From contig JBCFYV010011164.1 in NCBI GenBank assembly GCA_039000515.1, forward strand, positions 38,632,032-38,696,031: a stretch of 64,000 nt of DNA, written 5' to 3'. Origin of the DNA: Timema cristinae (Eukaryota > Arthropoda > Insecta > Phasmatodea > Timematidae). Positions 21,480 to 33,995 of this stretch are shown here, piece by piece (the first letter of the stretch is position 1; each line of letters opens with the position of its first letter). The translations under genes and the position numbers were made by a program. The notes below the pieces were generated by a model. It was not told the origin of the DNA. It made no database searches and saw nothing but the letters and a program-made list of their open reading frames with translations.

Positions 21480-23300
21480 AAAGAGCCTTCCTTGATGTGC
21501 ATCTTTCTTCACCTTCATCTTCAAATCCGTTGCACAGTGAACCCTTGGAAAGGTGACATAGAGCTATTCATAACTGAACACTGGCCTTGGCAGGTACACA
21601 CCAACTCTGTCTAGGGTCTAACCATGTGATTTGTTTATTGGTATTAAAAGTGCCAGTTAGACGTGAAACTGCTTTTATCGCTGGATGAATGGGAGATCTG
21701 ATTTACTGAGGGTTACATAGATTTTTGGAATTAATTTTGAGTTTTCTTGTAACGATCCAGCTAGAGGTGTGGCAGTTTTTTTTTTGTCTGAGTCGTAATC
21801 ACCAGTCAGGTCCCAAACCATACTCCCTCGTTTGTGTTTACATTTCTGAGTACTATATTTACGTCACCATTTCTAAATATAACCTAGGAAGTGGATTTTA
21901 TGATGGGGTGAAACTGTTTAAGAACTCTACTGGGCGGATGTCTCTTTGAGTAGCGTCCTCAAAATCGACTGAATTGATGCTCAGATAAGTAGTGGTCTCC
22001 CCATCCAAGAGTTTCAGGAAGTCTTTATTGATTCTTCTAACAGGATCTTTGAAGTCGAGTAATTCAAAATATTAATGGCACTCAAATTGTTTCCCAAATT
22101 TGACGTAATGATGGAATCATTGATGTGAGATTATCTGGGACTTCAATAACATCATTTTTTAGTCCATCATAGATTTTAATGTAACCATCCCCGAGTTTGA
22201 TTAGCCAAGAATTGTATGTGAGATTCACCAATCGGATGTTGCTGCACAACTTGAGGATTTCGAATTAAGTCCAGAGTCCACTGTAATTAATGCTAGTTTG
22301 AGAAACTATTTCTTTATGAGCGTGAAGCACACAGGAAGACATTGTCTGGAAGTTTCCAAAAGTAAAATGGCTTTCGAAACAAATAGATAACTAGTTTTCA
22401 TGATGCTCCTCAAGAGTTGATAAACTGCGTTGAATGCATGGCTTGTAACCATGATCGACTCTTCACAGATGATTAGCTTTGTTTGTCTCAGGGAGGCTGT
22501 ATTAGTATAAGTCATTCTCGTACTCGATGTAGACGTCTCCCCCAAAGAGACTGGTAATCAAAACTGGGAGTGGTAAGTGTGACCTGCCTTAAAAATATTG
22601 GCTGCTATCCCTGTGAATGCCCGAGGCAGGATAATGACCCCCTTACCTCGCACCACGTTAAGCAGTGTCTTATAGAGGAGGGATTTCCCACTACCTCCAG
22701 GGCCGTTTTAAAAGAAGCAGTTTGATAAGATTTCGGAGAGGTGGGTAGCATCCAGCACGGTGTCAAACACAGCCTTATAATCGTTGTTCAACCTTTCACC
22801 AAATTTTTCTCAGTGTGTTGTCTTACTTTACGCCAAATGCTGCATCTAGATTGTAGGGCAATTCTTTAGGAGGCGTTTGAAATCCGAGTCAGCACACTTT
22901 CTGCTATGTAGAATTGCACGGTTTTCAACATTATGACTACTCATATTCTCACAATACTCGCATCCAATGGAGTGATTGCTATGTATTCAAGGTAGGTCAT
23001 CTAGGATTTATTTTAAGACATTTTCTCACAGTAAATGAGGATCTAGGGTACACACAACTATACAAATTAAAGCAAGCAGTTTTCTAAGGGTTCGAGCCAT
23101 GCCAAATTCTACACAATCAGAGTGGCTTCCAATACAGAGTCATTTTCAGTAAACCAACTCCTTGACTGACTTCTTGAAACTCTTCAACGTCACACCGTTC
23201 ACTTTCCTGAAACTATCGAAGTTGGGTGTACCAAGGACATGAAACATAAGTAGTCTAAGGAAGGAATGTTCACCCTCGGAGATATTCAAATTATACATAT
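21480..23300 (-). pseudogene. Helitron PIF1-like helicase domain
   Basis: In order on the minus strand: SFLRLLMFHVLGTPNFDSFR and GVTLKSFKK (23,165-23,285); Walker A GPGGSGKSLLYKTLL (22,660-22,704), intact; GVIILPRAFTGIAA; the 79-codon frame 22,306-22,545 with LRQTKLIICEESIMV (Walker B region, Trp-Asp-Glu changed to Cys-Glu-Glu) and RQCLPV; INKDFLKLLDGETTTYLS with RPVEFLNSFTPS (about 21,910-22,060); RNVNTNEGVWFGT; and YLPRPVFSYE, stop, LYVTFPRV (21,541-21,600), where the family has GQLYVALSRV. It is a superfamily 1 ATPase that unwinds DNA during rolling-circle transposition. Stops and shifts are present between nearly all blocks. Confidence 0.95.
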
Positions 23301-23479
23301 TCCATTCACACATTCACTCTTCTCTTACTTTCCTGCTCCCCACTTTTTCTTTTGAATACATAGTGATCAGTATATCCACGAAAAATATTGTCTTGCAGTG
23401 ATGTATTTTTTATTTAATGCATATCAGACCATAAGTGTGGATGTATTTATTAACAATGATTCCATGATTCCATGATTCC

Positions 23480-25200
23480 ATGAATATCTTGCTGGGTGCT
23501 GAATGTATACCATTTTATGGCTAGGAAAGTTTACTGCTAAGCACACAATTCTGTGGCTTGTATTATGAAGCATTTGCCCAAGAGGCATCGCACAGTCTCT
23601 GGTGCATTAACGCAGATTAAAATTAAGAATACCTTGAAATATTCAAGTATGAGCTTCCCCTCTCGACCAGTTTCAATGATATTGATGTTAGCACACTTGT
23701 ATTCTTTGTGCACATATTTAAATGAATACTTTACGCTTTTAACTGCTGTTCCACAGTGAAACTTGATAACCAAGTACGCGTTGTACGGCACTATACAATG
23801 GTTGTCAATTTTATTACTTCTACTTTGTAGATTTCTTTCGTGCTCTGAATCGATATCTGGTGTAGCCATTTAAGTTAATTATAACCTCATCCTGGAACAC
23901 GTTTGGTCACTTATTAGGTTATTTTATCGGTTTACATGCACGGTGATCTGGAACTGGCATAGGCACAAGGTCCATACAACATGTGCTTGATTACTGTTTC
24001 ATGTATCTGCGGTGTATTTGTTTGGTCAGGTATTTCTGCTGAAACTATTAATTTTAGTATATTTCTTCATGATTTTGAGATTTGTTTGGTCATCTAGATT
24101 TATTAACATGTGCGCCGTAGGTATCCTAACTTTTGAAACACTATAATGAGAACTTTTGCAATGATTCTCAGAGAACAGGTTTTTTTACCAAAACTATTAA
24201 TAAGCTATTTAAACATTAAGTCAAATACTCTAACTTGCTACTAAGTTTGGGAGGTGTTACACGCTTTGGCCTAGCTGCAGATTCTCAATAATATAGTTGC
24301 ATTCCAGGTTGCAAGTCATTGATATAAATTGGTTTGGTTTGCCAAACTGCAAACAATGTACATAGCGTTCTGGTAGTGTTGCTTCATATTTCTAGGGCTT
24401 CTGATGTGTGATGATGGCATTACAATAGGCTTCCCCAACATTAAATCCATCTCCGCTGTCTTAGAATAAAGATGGTCCATTACCTCTTGGTACTTCTCAA
24501 CCACTTTAATCTATTTGACTCCATTGACACATAGGAATTTACAATTTACTTGTGGGTTGGTTTGCCTGCGTTCAAGTATAGGTTAAACCCGTAACGTACA
24601 TTAAGACGATACCCATATAATCCCATCTGTATTATAAGCTTTGATAAGGCTTAAATTGAATAATTTTGATGCTATAACGACTCTACAAAGAGTATAAACA
24701 GTGGATAGTTTATGAGATCATTGATTCTTTGGGTCATAGTTGTGGTGGGGTTATTTCTCACTGGTCCTAAATGAATGATGAGGGCTTGATTGAAAGATGT
24801 TTACCCACCTGTGATTTGAAACACTATGACAACTTAGTTGTAATCGGTTGAGTGTGTAGCCGCTGGTCTGAGGAGTGGTGTTACTTTATTTCAAATGTAA
24901 CCTTTTTTAGAGAGATGCCTTTTTACTTTGCTTTGGCCTCTGTCTCAATCTCTACTTCACATAAAATTGTATGTATCTTTTTCAGTTCATTGTTATCCCA
25001 TTTAAATTTCACAATGTGCTCCATGACCACTATCTTATTTCAACGTCCTCTGAAATGCTTAGTATCTATTGTGTGACCTCCTTAAGGTCCAATAAATAGA
25101 GTTGCGCATATTTCTGTTGTCCCTATTTAGTAGGGCGTGGGGTCACGTCTGTATAGTAAATCTGCCAATGATTTCTAGGATAATATGACCCATATCCTCA
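23480..25200 (-). pseudogene. Helitron Rep (Helitron-like N) domain
   Basis: Minus-strand pieces in order: QQKYAQLYLLDLKEV (about 25,100); VMPSSHIRSPRNMKQHYQNA in the open frame 24,316-24,504; then frameshifted AKPNQFISMTCNLE; PTAHMLI at 24,108-24,125; SAEIPDQTNTPQIHE and KHMLYGPCA; NGYTRYRFRARK; and IDNHCIVPYNAYLVIKFHCG and SVKYSFKYVHKEYKCANI in the 110-codon frame 23,537-23,869. The HUH metal motif (normally P-H-A-H) has lost its first His (P-T-A-H), while the Tyr-bearing KYxFKY segment is kept. Rep would nick single-stranded DNA at the element ends. Confidence 0.93.
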
Positions 25201-25479
25201 GGGTGCGTCTATTTTAACTCTTATGGAGGAAAATTAAAAGATACCATTATATGGTCGAACATAGTTAATTCATCCTAGTTCTTTGAATCAGTTTTTTTTT
25301 GGTCATTATTTGTTCTAAGAATATTAGAAAGAGTGGGAAGACAGGCGCGTCAAACACACTTTACCTTTCTAGTGACAAGCTGTGATCTTTTTATCATGAT
25401 GCGTTTTTCCAAATAAAATATTTTAGCTGAAGGAGAGGCATTTCATTTCCTAAATCCACGTTAAAAGACCTTTATTTCC

Positions 25480-25990
25480 TCTTATGGTAATGGAATCTCT
25501 TTACATTTTGCCATTTTCGACACGTTTCTTCAATTTTTACCTTTATTTCTCTTTCTTGTCTGACACTCGTTTACGTTGTTCTGGGGTACCTTCACTGTCC
25601 CTCTTTATTCTCGTTTCTTCTTGTACGTGTGCAGTCGCTGTACTTTATCCGAGGTACTTTCATATGCCCTCTTAACTGCCCTTTCTTCTCTGTTTTTTCC
25701 TACTCCCTCTCTTCACTTTCAGAAATTTTCAAGCTTTGGTTAATTTGTTCTACATCACAGGAGTTTTTTTTTTTAGTAAAATATATATTTTGTCTTTATC
25801 TCTCTTTTGATAAGTAGGACCTTTTTTCAAAGGTAAGCTTAGATAAAAAAAAGTTGTCTTCTTTTTTGAGCTCCACCCCGAGCCAAGCGTTCTGATCTTT
25901 GTTGTGCAGACTCTTTAGGTTTATTTTTGAATTGCCTTTCTCTCTCCACTGACAGTTTCTTTCAGAGACTTCCTGCTCAAGCTGTTTTTC
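25480..25990 (-). pseudogene. Basic linker of Helitron protein with TPEQR motif
   Basis: At about 25,568-25,590 the minus strand reads GTPEQRKRVSDKKEK, matching the charged N-terminal region of many animal Helitron Rep/helicase proteins, where TPEQR-type repeats precede the Rep domain. The neighbouring sequence (ERNCQWREKGNSK, near 25,930) is also very basic. It is broken by stops. The plus-strand frames here (25484-25675, 25629-25817) are the antisense of this A/G-rich coding sequence and are discounted. Confidence 0.75.
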
Positions 25991-25999
25991 AGAACCAAA

Positions 26000-26480
26000 T
26001 GGGTTAGCAAAAGGAACGGCTCCAATACTGATTTCTCAAAAATATTCAGCAAATGAGATCGCATCTGGGAATCGTCGTGGGGTTAAAATGATTCACCACA
26101 TAGGTCACAAACGCAATGGCAAATAATCCAACGTCCAGCGTGATAGTTTGGTTTTGCACCATCTTTTAGATGACAGAGGGCTGCTGAGGAAACAGCCAGT
26201 CCAAAAACTTATGTTGTTCACGTGACAACCTCTAGTTGTTGAGGCTGTCAATCAAATATATTTACCCATATTAATAAGTGCAGATCCAGTGGGTGGGATG
26301 CTTCACTGAAGTTTGATTCTCACTGAAGATCTGGATGTGTGGGCCTGGCACTGGGTTCACAAACACCAACGACCAAATAAAAACAAATTTTATGGCCTAA
26401 GATCCGTGTGGAGTGACACTATTTCGTAGAAGGTGTTAATGTGGTCCCTACTTAAGTATTCATCCTGACAATCTCCCTAA
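26000..26480 (-). pseudogene. C48 / Ulp1-like cysteine protease domain
   Basis: The minus strand reads, across frames, DEYLSRDHINTFYEI, then PHIQIFSENQ, HPTHWI, LIDSLNN, HKFLDWLFPQQP, KMVQNQTITLDVGLFAIAFV and MRSHLLNIFEKS. These match the C48 order: His in 'HW' (codon at 26,284-26,292), Asp in 'DS' (26,235-26,249) and the oxyanion Gln in 'VQ.Q'. The catalytic Cys expected in 'DCGLFA' is replaced (LDVGLFA, 26,101-26,138), so the protease would be inactive even with the frame intact. Such enzymes cleave ubiquitin-like tags or polyproteins. It lies directly 5' of the Rep region on the same strand, so it was probably part of the same ORF. Confidence 0.85.
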
Positions 26481-26560
26481 TACAGGTATGGATCGGTTAT
26501 CATACTCCAGGAGTATTCTTGATGGTTCAAAATAATGAACTGTTTATTAGCTTTTATGTG

Positions 26561-27639
26561 TGGTTATGGAAACAAACGACATAAATATGCCTATATTATC
26601 TTCCAACTTCAGCTATTCAAAAAAATAAAAAATCATTTATATGTCAAACCTCATTGAATATCTCATTTATTTTATTAAAATGAATACAATTTTACAAACT
26701 AATATGTATGGCATATATAACTGATTTTCTCACTTAATTTATAAAAACGAAGCCATTTTAATTATTAGTAATAAACAAATATATGTCTTCTTAGAAACGC
26801 TATATTTTATAAATCCAGGCCTTCTAAAACATTTTTTTTCTGCGTGTGGCATATAAACATTGACCTTTTAAGGAACGGCAATAAAATAAAGCCATAAACT
26901 TCAAAGAGAGATGACAAAGAGAAAGAAATTAGTTTTGGGTTCTCAAGGAACTCCATGCAAATATTCAACCGTATAGATTACCGGGAAGTTCATATTAAGC
27001 TTCAGGTCTTGAAGAAAAAATGTGCATACATAGCATATATTAAACAAATAATAGGTACGTGTCAAGACTTTTCACAATAAATAATACAACTATTTTAGAA
27101 ATTAATTGTTAATTGTGATTATAATTATGTAGAATAAGATAAATATTACTCTTCTTCAAGCTTCAAATTATGAACTGAATGTAACGGAACGTTTAACACT
27201 AAACAAAAGGCACCATTTTAATTTAAGAGTAAAGAACCAATTTAAAACTTTTGAATACCATTTGGGTACCAAATTAGGGGCTTTTGGATTCAATTTGTTT
27301 ATCAATAATCAAAGATAGGTTATTTTGAATTTCGAAAAACCACTCACAGAATCATATTTACTAGGCTTCAAAAGCCTTTTTAATAAAATTTCTTGAAAAT
27401 TAAAAGAAAAATAACATTTTCTGAAATTTTAAATATCATTTAGGTATCGATTTAGGTCAGCTGACTGGCATTTAGATAAATTTATAATGGTTGTATTTAT
27501 CAGTGCTATGAACATGTGAAAATCGAGTTACATCACGATCGAACAAACTTTATTATTTGTCCATAAGGCTATATCTATAGTCTGGATTATTTAATATATA
27601 TATAATAATATAAAAAATTATGGTCTGGAAATTTAATAT
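26561..27639. other. No recognisable feature
   Basis: A+T-rich. The Helitron 5' end (TC-) is expected near the start of this stretch but was not found. Confidence 0.45.
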
Positions 27640-27725
27640 ATATATATGGGTTTTAATAATATTCATAGTTTTGTTGGTAAGGATATATTTAAGATTAATT
27701 AATAAGGAAATAAAATGTATAATAA
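27640..27725 (+). repeat. Dispersed repeat G (half of the 45.2-kb palindrome)
   Basis: 'taatattcatagttttgttg' followed by 'gtaaggatatatttaaga' and 'ttaattaataaggaaa' matches 45,235-45,290. Here only one arm is present. Confidence 0.75.
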
Positions 27726-27974
27726 GAGAATGACAAATAAATTGAAAATATATAAAGTTAATGTTCCTTAGATTAAGTTTTGGTTGATCTCGTATCTTTA
27801 GTTTAATAGGTGTCTAAGTCATCAAAGTCTTGTAACGACTACATGTTTCAGCGTTTCACACCCTCTTATTCCAATTTTTATTCCTTGAAATGGTGTGAAA
27901 CACCTAAACATTTATTCGTTACCCTGGCCTTCTTCGTGTTCACTTACATCCCACCTTAATCCATTAAATAGCTG
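27726..27974. other. A+T-rich spacer
   Basis: No feature seen. Confidence 0.5.
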
Positions 27975-28269
27975 TCATAGCATAATTATTATTAGCACCG
28001 CTCTTACTACCCGTTCGGGTTATACGCACTTACGCTAATGTGTAATGGTAGGGTGATTGTGAGATGAAATGAAGTACCTACAGTTTAACGTGGAATCCGA
28101 ACCACGGTGGAGGCCTGGCATTCCCCCACATTCATAAGATGTCTTGTCAGAAGTGAAGGAAGGGTTTGGTAATCAGATAAATTTGTGCCGGGACCGAGGA
28201 TTGAACCCCGGCAGCCAGCACAGAAGTCTGACACCTTACCCCTAGACTACCAGGTCACCTCATAGCATA
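27975..28269 (-). mobile_element. SINE-A, full-length, with TSD
   Basis: Minus-strand copy from 'attattattagcaccg' to the head at 28,259. The direct repeat 'tcatagcata' lies at 27,975-27,984 and 28,260-28,269. A- and B-boxes are intact in form ('tggtagtctaggggtaagg' complement; 'ggttcaatcc' complement), so the insertion is fairly young. Confidence 0.94.
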
Positions 28270-29488
28270 TAAATAAAAAATGTTTAGGCTAAATTAATTA
28301 TTGCAATTGGTCATAAAAGTATCCAGTATAATATTATTTGATGATAAATATGGTTATTATTGATATATGTATTGTCCCTAGATCTAATATAGATGGTAGA
28401 GTGACATTAGATCTTAATGGTGTTTGAATATTCTACTTGTCTATCATCACAATAGCTAAGAAAGTCTAAAAACAAACTCACACACACAAACTAAAGAAGA
28501 AAACGAAACATTTGTTCCACGAGAACGAAATAGGAGATTACTTTACAGTCAAGCCCTGACAGACATTCTAAGCTTCTAAGCCATGGAGTTAGGAGAACAA
28601 AAGGAAACACTAGAGTATCGGTTTTCTAAGGAAATACATTTCCTGGCTCGCAACCTTTGTTTTGGCTTGACTAGCTAACAAATATTTTCCAGACAAAAAG
28701 GATTGTCCGAGCAAGCTTATCTTAAAATAAATAAATTTGGAACAAAACAAATACAATTAGAATTAAAACGTGCATTGGTGAACATGTGGACATAAGTACC
28801 AGTCTGAACAAGTTGGTTTTAAGGTGACGATGAAATCAATTCAGAATCACATTCAAAACTAGTGGGCTTCCCATTCTCCTCCAAGAAATATAGTTCATTA
28901 CATCCAAATTTTTCTTTCAAAATCTCTTCACCCCATTAGTGAAGATAAAAGAATAACATATAGAGGCGGTATCTATGAATGGTTGACAATCCTGACTCTA
29001 AATCAATCACCACCAAATGGGCATTTCTCTCTCAAGGCAAATGCTTTTCTATTTACTTCAAAAATAAATATCACTTAGTTTTTATGAATAGATTAATATG
29101 ATTTAATTCACTAATATTTAAAATTGATTGTATAGCAATATTTTACTTAAAAAAATTATTTACATTTATACAAAAATATATTTGAATAGAATCAACCCTT
29201 GCACCTACAATTAGTGGAAATTTATAAAAAGGTTATTGTTTGAATACATTTCCAAAATTATTTCTTTTTATGATAGCGTACAAGGAAATCAGAATTAAAT
29301 TAGCTTAAACAAATTATTGAATACTTAAATACTGATAATTAAAGTGCAATCATTTTTATTGAATATTTTACTGACATTAAACATAATTTTAGAAATTTTA
29401 TTTATAATTTTCCTTGACTGTTATTTAACCGAAATAAGAATCTTGGCTTTGTCTTACATACAAAGTTCGTTGCCCTTTCTTATTGATT
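28270..29488. other. No recognisable feature
   Basis: A+T-rich. No ORF with recognisable features and no repeat seen. Confidence 0.5.
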
Positions 29489-29657
29489 TTTGTGAATGTG
29501 TGAAATGCCAGGCCTCCACCGTGGTTCGGATTCCACGTTAAACTTAAGGTCCTTCATTTCATCTCACAATCAGCCTACCATTACACATTAGCGTAAGTGC
29601 GTATAGCCCGAACGGGTAGTAAGACCCGGTGCTAATAATAAAATAATAATAATAATT
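29489..29657 (+). mobile_element. SINE-A, 5'-truncated
   Basis: Starts at 'tgtgaatgtgtgaaatgcca' and runs to the 3' end 'aacgggtagtaagacccggt' and an AAT/AAAT tail. The tRNA-like head is missing, as expected of incomplete reverse transcription. The 65-codon frame 29344-29541 merges flank and SINE. Confidence 0.92.
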
Positions 29658-30107
29658 TATTGATTTTAAATGCTTTCTACACGATGTGGGTCATTAGAGC
29701 TAAAAAAAATTTAAAGGGATCCCCGATTCATTAGTTTCTCACCTACACTCCCCCAGTATTTTCTGTCATACCATCGTCGTACCGATGGAAATGTGGTACA
29801 AGATTCCAGACTTGCAATATAATCTATTGCGAGTGACGAGAAGTATAATCTACGTTGGATATGCTAGGATTAGTTTCCAAATGTTGCTAATCACTGCGGT
29901 TTACTTTCCCTAAATTTACGTTAATGTGTGGGTACTTACTTTAAATTGCCTTTCCAGCACCGGCACATCGTTAATAAACTCAGGGATTGATGTTTAAATA
30001 ATATAAAGTTTATCCACCAGGATTAGAAATAAAAATCTCTCAATTGTGGATGAAAATAATCTGAAACACAACAATCTAATGCTCTCAACTATAGGAACAA
30101 GTGGACA
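29658..30107. other. No recognisable feature
   Basis: A+T-rich with no structure recognised. Confidence 0.5.
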
Positions 30108-30337
30108 CGTCGACTAAATATCAGTCTCACCTAGTTTGGCTATAGCTGAGGGGGAGGTTGGGGATTTGAATCTGGTTTGTTTGAATCAAGCGTTTTTTAC
30201 TAAATGTTTTACCGCTCTCCCTCAACGCAAATGTTGTTACATTTCCTAGAGTGTATTTATTTCTCATTTCTACCCAATTAGCATAATTAAATGTGGGATA
30301 GACCAGAAAGGTATTAAGACATGGTGGACGAAAAAAT
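30108..30337 (+). mobile_element. SINE-B copy, diverged
   Basis: B-box-like 'ggggatttgaatctggt', body 'ctccctcaacgcaaatgttg', 3' end 'agaaaggtattaagacatgg'. The A-box is no longer clear. Confidence 0.7.
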
Positions 30338-32164
30338 TTAATCTAATAAGGGATGATAGTCAAGTTAAATAAAAAGTGATTATCTTACGAATGATTAGTA
30401 AAATAGATTTAGCTTCTAATAAATGTCACACTTCGCAAATTAGATTATTTTTACTTTATTTTACTCGTCAACCACGTCAAAGTTTATGAGCTACCTGTTG
30501 GAAAACTTTAGTGTGTGCACAAAATAAACTTAATTCCAGGTTTTACCATGGTTTCTCCAAAAAGTGTTTTTTTGACAGAAGTTGATTCCGATAGCCTGCT
30601 TACTTCTAGCTCATTTGATCCAGGCTCGATTCCCTAGCCAGCAGCATTTTTACTTCTTAACTCTTGCCAAGAGACTTGTGTCCCATTTGATAGACCTCTA
30701 GTTTCTTATTTATTATACCAAGATTGTTTTATGGAGTACATTGGAACATTAAGGATATTACCTAAGTAATTAATTTGAGAATATTTTATGAAGTGGTTTG
30801 CATTTTAAATTAATAAACTTTAGTATTATAAGCACTACCCCAATAAACTCCAATGTACGAAATATAAAGTGAAGGAAAAAAACTATTATTTCCTTTTGTG
30901 AGCCTTCTTGTTTATATTTCTTATAACACTTCTCCTATACCGATGAGGAGTACAGCCAGTCACCATGTTCTTTTGTCCCTGGAGAAAATTGACTAACGTT
31001 TTAAAATTAACTTTTTTTTTTTCTATTCTACAATAACATTTACTTCAATGGAACATTTTAAGCTACATCCTGGAAGGAAGATTCTTACCCGCCATTTTCG
31101 TGAATAAGCTAACTTGTCTGAGTTATAGATAATTTTAAAAAAATGGCAAAAAATTAAAATATTAAAAAAATAGTTTTGTGACAATGTAGGGAAATTTTAA
31201 TAATTATTTAAAAATTTATAATTTTTGTCTCAATGTCAACTTTTGAAATTTGCTGATGAACAAAATCTAAATACGTTCACTAAAATGGGAATTATTATCT
31301 TTACTTGCCACTATGTAAGCGATTTTTGATAAATTAATGTTTGAGCATCTCTTCTTGTGCATGTGTACTGTTTCTTAGACCTTCCCCCTTCTACCTTATG
31401 AGGAAACGTGTAAATCGTAACCGGAACTTTGTGGATTTATTCATATTTTCTTGTGCGTTTATCGAGATTTCCACACATAGTGAGGCTTTTAGACTTTTGT
31501 TGTGGGCAGTGTTTTGGGTTAAATATGAATGCATATTTTGTGTTATTGATGCTAGAACTTAACCGCAAGCAGTATAGTTTTTAATTCAGTGTGGAGTAAT
31601 AAAAAAATTATCACAAAGTAGCGTTGCTAATACTCGCTTTGATAAACTCGGTCATGGAAATGGGCCCTAAGGTTTTGAGCCTTGTGCTTATTTAGTTATA
31701 TTAATATATGTACTTGAAGTCTGAACCATTTTCAGTAGTTAACACCACTCATTGTAGTGCGATCAAAACTGTGACGCAGAATTAGAGCTCGTTAAAGCTG
31801 CAAGGATCAGATTATAGATTTTGAGAATACCTGTCAATGTCAAAGTCCAATTTCCTTAGGATTGGCATCAACTGACAAATAGAAAAATAGAGTAACTTGC
31901 CATTCCAACATATTATTAACTTTGTCAAACTCTCATTTCTGAGTATGTGGTCGCATTTATTAACACATTGTTTTCATGAGCATTTCTATCGTATTCGTTA
32001 TTCTTTTATCTTTCTAAGTACATCTGATTTGATTACTCTGTCAGTTCATGATATTTTCAACATCAATCTGTAGCCACACATTTAAAGCGCTTATAATCTT
32101 ATCAGTTCTATCAATGGTTCATGTATTACTTCAAATAGAGCTACGCTCCATACTAGTGCATGTA
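30338..32164. other. No gene recognised; possible tRNA-like head at 30,590
   Basis: 'ggctcgattccctagcc' at about 30,632 resembles a B-box with a T-arm stem, but no A-box or family body follows. The frame 31341-31562 shows no recognisable domain. Confidence 0.4.
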
Positions 32165-32730
32165 AAAAGTTTTTATTGATTGCTACAATTATGTTAACAA
32201 CACACTACACACTAATGGAACGATACGCATACTGCACATCACACACTAATATAACACGCCACACCAATAATACACTAATACCAATAATACATCACACACC
32301 AATAACACACCACAGAATAACCCACAACATACTAGTATCACACCACACACCAAAACACACCACACACAAAAACTCACCACCCACCAATAATACAGTATAT
32401 ACCAATTATAACCAATAACACACTGACGACAAAGAAAGAATACACAACAATATGTACCATAACGTAAAATACACCAATAGTGTTATTTCAAACCTTAACA
32501 TAAACATACAACACACCCAATATATAAGCACAGCAAACCAACAATAAAAACTAGGTATATAAAAAGAACCCACAACACACCAAGACATATCACGACTCTA
32601 ACAACTCTTCATAAAACATAAATAATACCAAAAACTATAAACAAGACAGAATCAATCCCAAAAATACTACACCATTCACCATACACCAACAACACCAATA
32701 ATCTCAATAGCACTACACAAGATACCACAA
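32165..32730. repeat. AC-rich low-complexity tract
   Basis: About 560 bp of degenerate 'acacaccaataatac' and 'cacaccac' units on the plus strand, again strongly strand-asymmetric. The frames inside it (32176-32418, 32406-32588) are compositional. Confidence 0.9.
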
Positions 32731-33995
32731 CAAATATCTACAACAACATTACACAAACTAATCAGGCCAATACGGCCGGTACACAAGTCACACTAGGCCA
32801 GAGTATGGTCTTGTCACGTGCATTGTCAGATTATGAAGATAAGATGCAGGGGGCAAATAAATATTTCCGTTCTTTGGATATAATTATCTGAACCTGGCCT
32901 TTATCATTAGTCTGGGATGATTGAATATAAATTGATTTTAACTTGTATTTCACAAACAAGTTTGCTCAAGACATACTTACTTAAAATTGCTGTTTTCATT
33001 CGAACGTCTTTGAAATTCTCAATTCAAATGACACGCTCGTGGTGCCCCTAGCGTTAAGGGTATGGATCACTATGGGAGATGAGCGCGGCTGGTTTCTACC
33101 GCGATTTCTCTGTACCCGATTACTAAGAAAACTACTATACATATTTGAATCAGATTTTAACTACTGTAAAGATCAATTCACTTACATGGTTTATGTTTTA
33201 TTCATATCTACTCAGCCAATTCAAATTTAAGTGTTAAAAATTAATTTAAAGAGCACCGCATAAGACAAACTAGTCTTATTATTTAAATGTGAGATGACTT
33301 AGGCAAAAACAGTTTTCATTATATTACAATACCCACATTTATCTATCATTTAGTATAATTTAGTATAATTTAACCCCAATTAAAAGTTAAATATTTTTAA
33401 GTAGCTTTGTTTAAATGATTTTTAAATGATCGTATTTCCTTGGTTTAATGTTTTGTTTTTTAAATTCTGCAGACAAAGCATATACCTAGAAAATATGATT
33501 GAGAATATATATCCTTTCGTTTTTCAACATATATAGTCTTATAAACTAAAATAAATTGGTACAATTTTATTTTAATTAAAAAAAGTGTTGTGTTTAATTC
33601 TGTGACCTATCGGTGTAAGGTTGAACAAATTAATCCTCTCGTGAAAACTCAAGGCAGTAATGGTAAGCGTTGTACTGTGATCTACAGATGTTCGCATTCA
33701 AAACATCAACTTGACTACGTTCATTTATGAAATCAGTTGCGTGAATAAGATGTGTTTTGCAATGGAATCCATTTCTGTAAAAAGAGATCGAATAAAATAA
33801 AATAAAAAACTACTTTATCTCTCAACCAGATGAAAGAAAAATAAATGTTCTGCTCTTGTAAATTCGATTTTTTTTAAAAATATGTTATGAATTTAGTATC
33901 GTTTCTACATGGAAAATACAATTTTAATACTGTAATTTAGAACTCATCCATTAATTTTATATTATGTGTGTAGAATAACTAATTAATATAATTAC
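32731..33995. other. No gene recognised
   Basis: Includes a short richer patch at 33,030-33,130 ('ctcgtggtgcccctagcgtt'). The 63-codon frame there has no recognisable domain and no splice context I can support. Confidence 0.45.

Larger units (their letters stand above)
21480..26560 (-). mobile_element. Decayed autonomous Helitron with C48 protease
   Basis: A rolling-circle DNA transposon of about 5 kb. Read on the minus strand it holds, in order, a C48 (Ulp1-like) protease domain, a basic linker with TPEQR, a Helitron Rep domain and a PIF1-like helicase. Rep would nick and join DNA through Tyr and HUH residues, and the helicase would unwind the donor. Every domain is interrupted by stops and frameshifts, with open pieces up to 110 codons, so this copy is dead. 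The terminal TC and CTRR ends were not located, and the limits given are those of recognisable protein homology. Confidence 0.93.

Noticed and set aside
25484..25817. Two plus-strand frames with hydrophobic content
   Set aside because: They are antisense to the purine-rich, basic linker of the Helitron protein on the minus strand.
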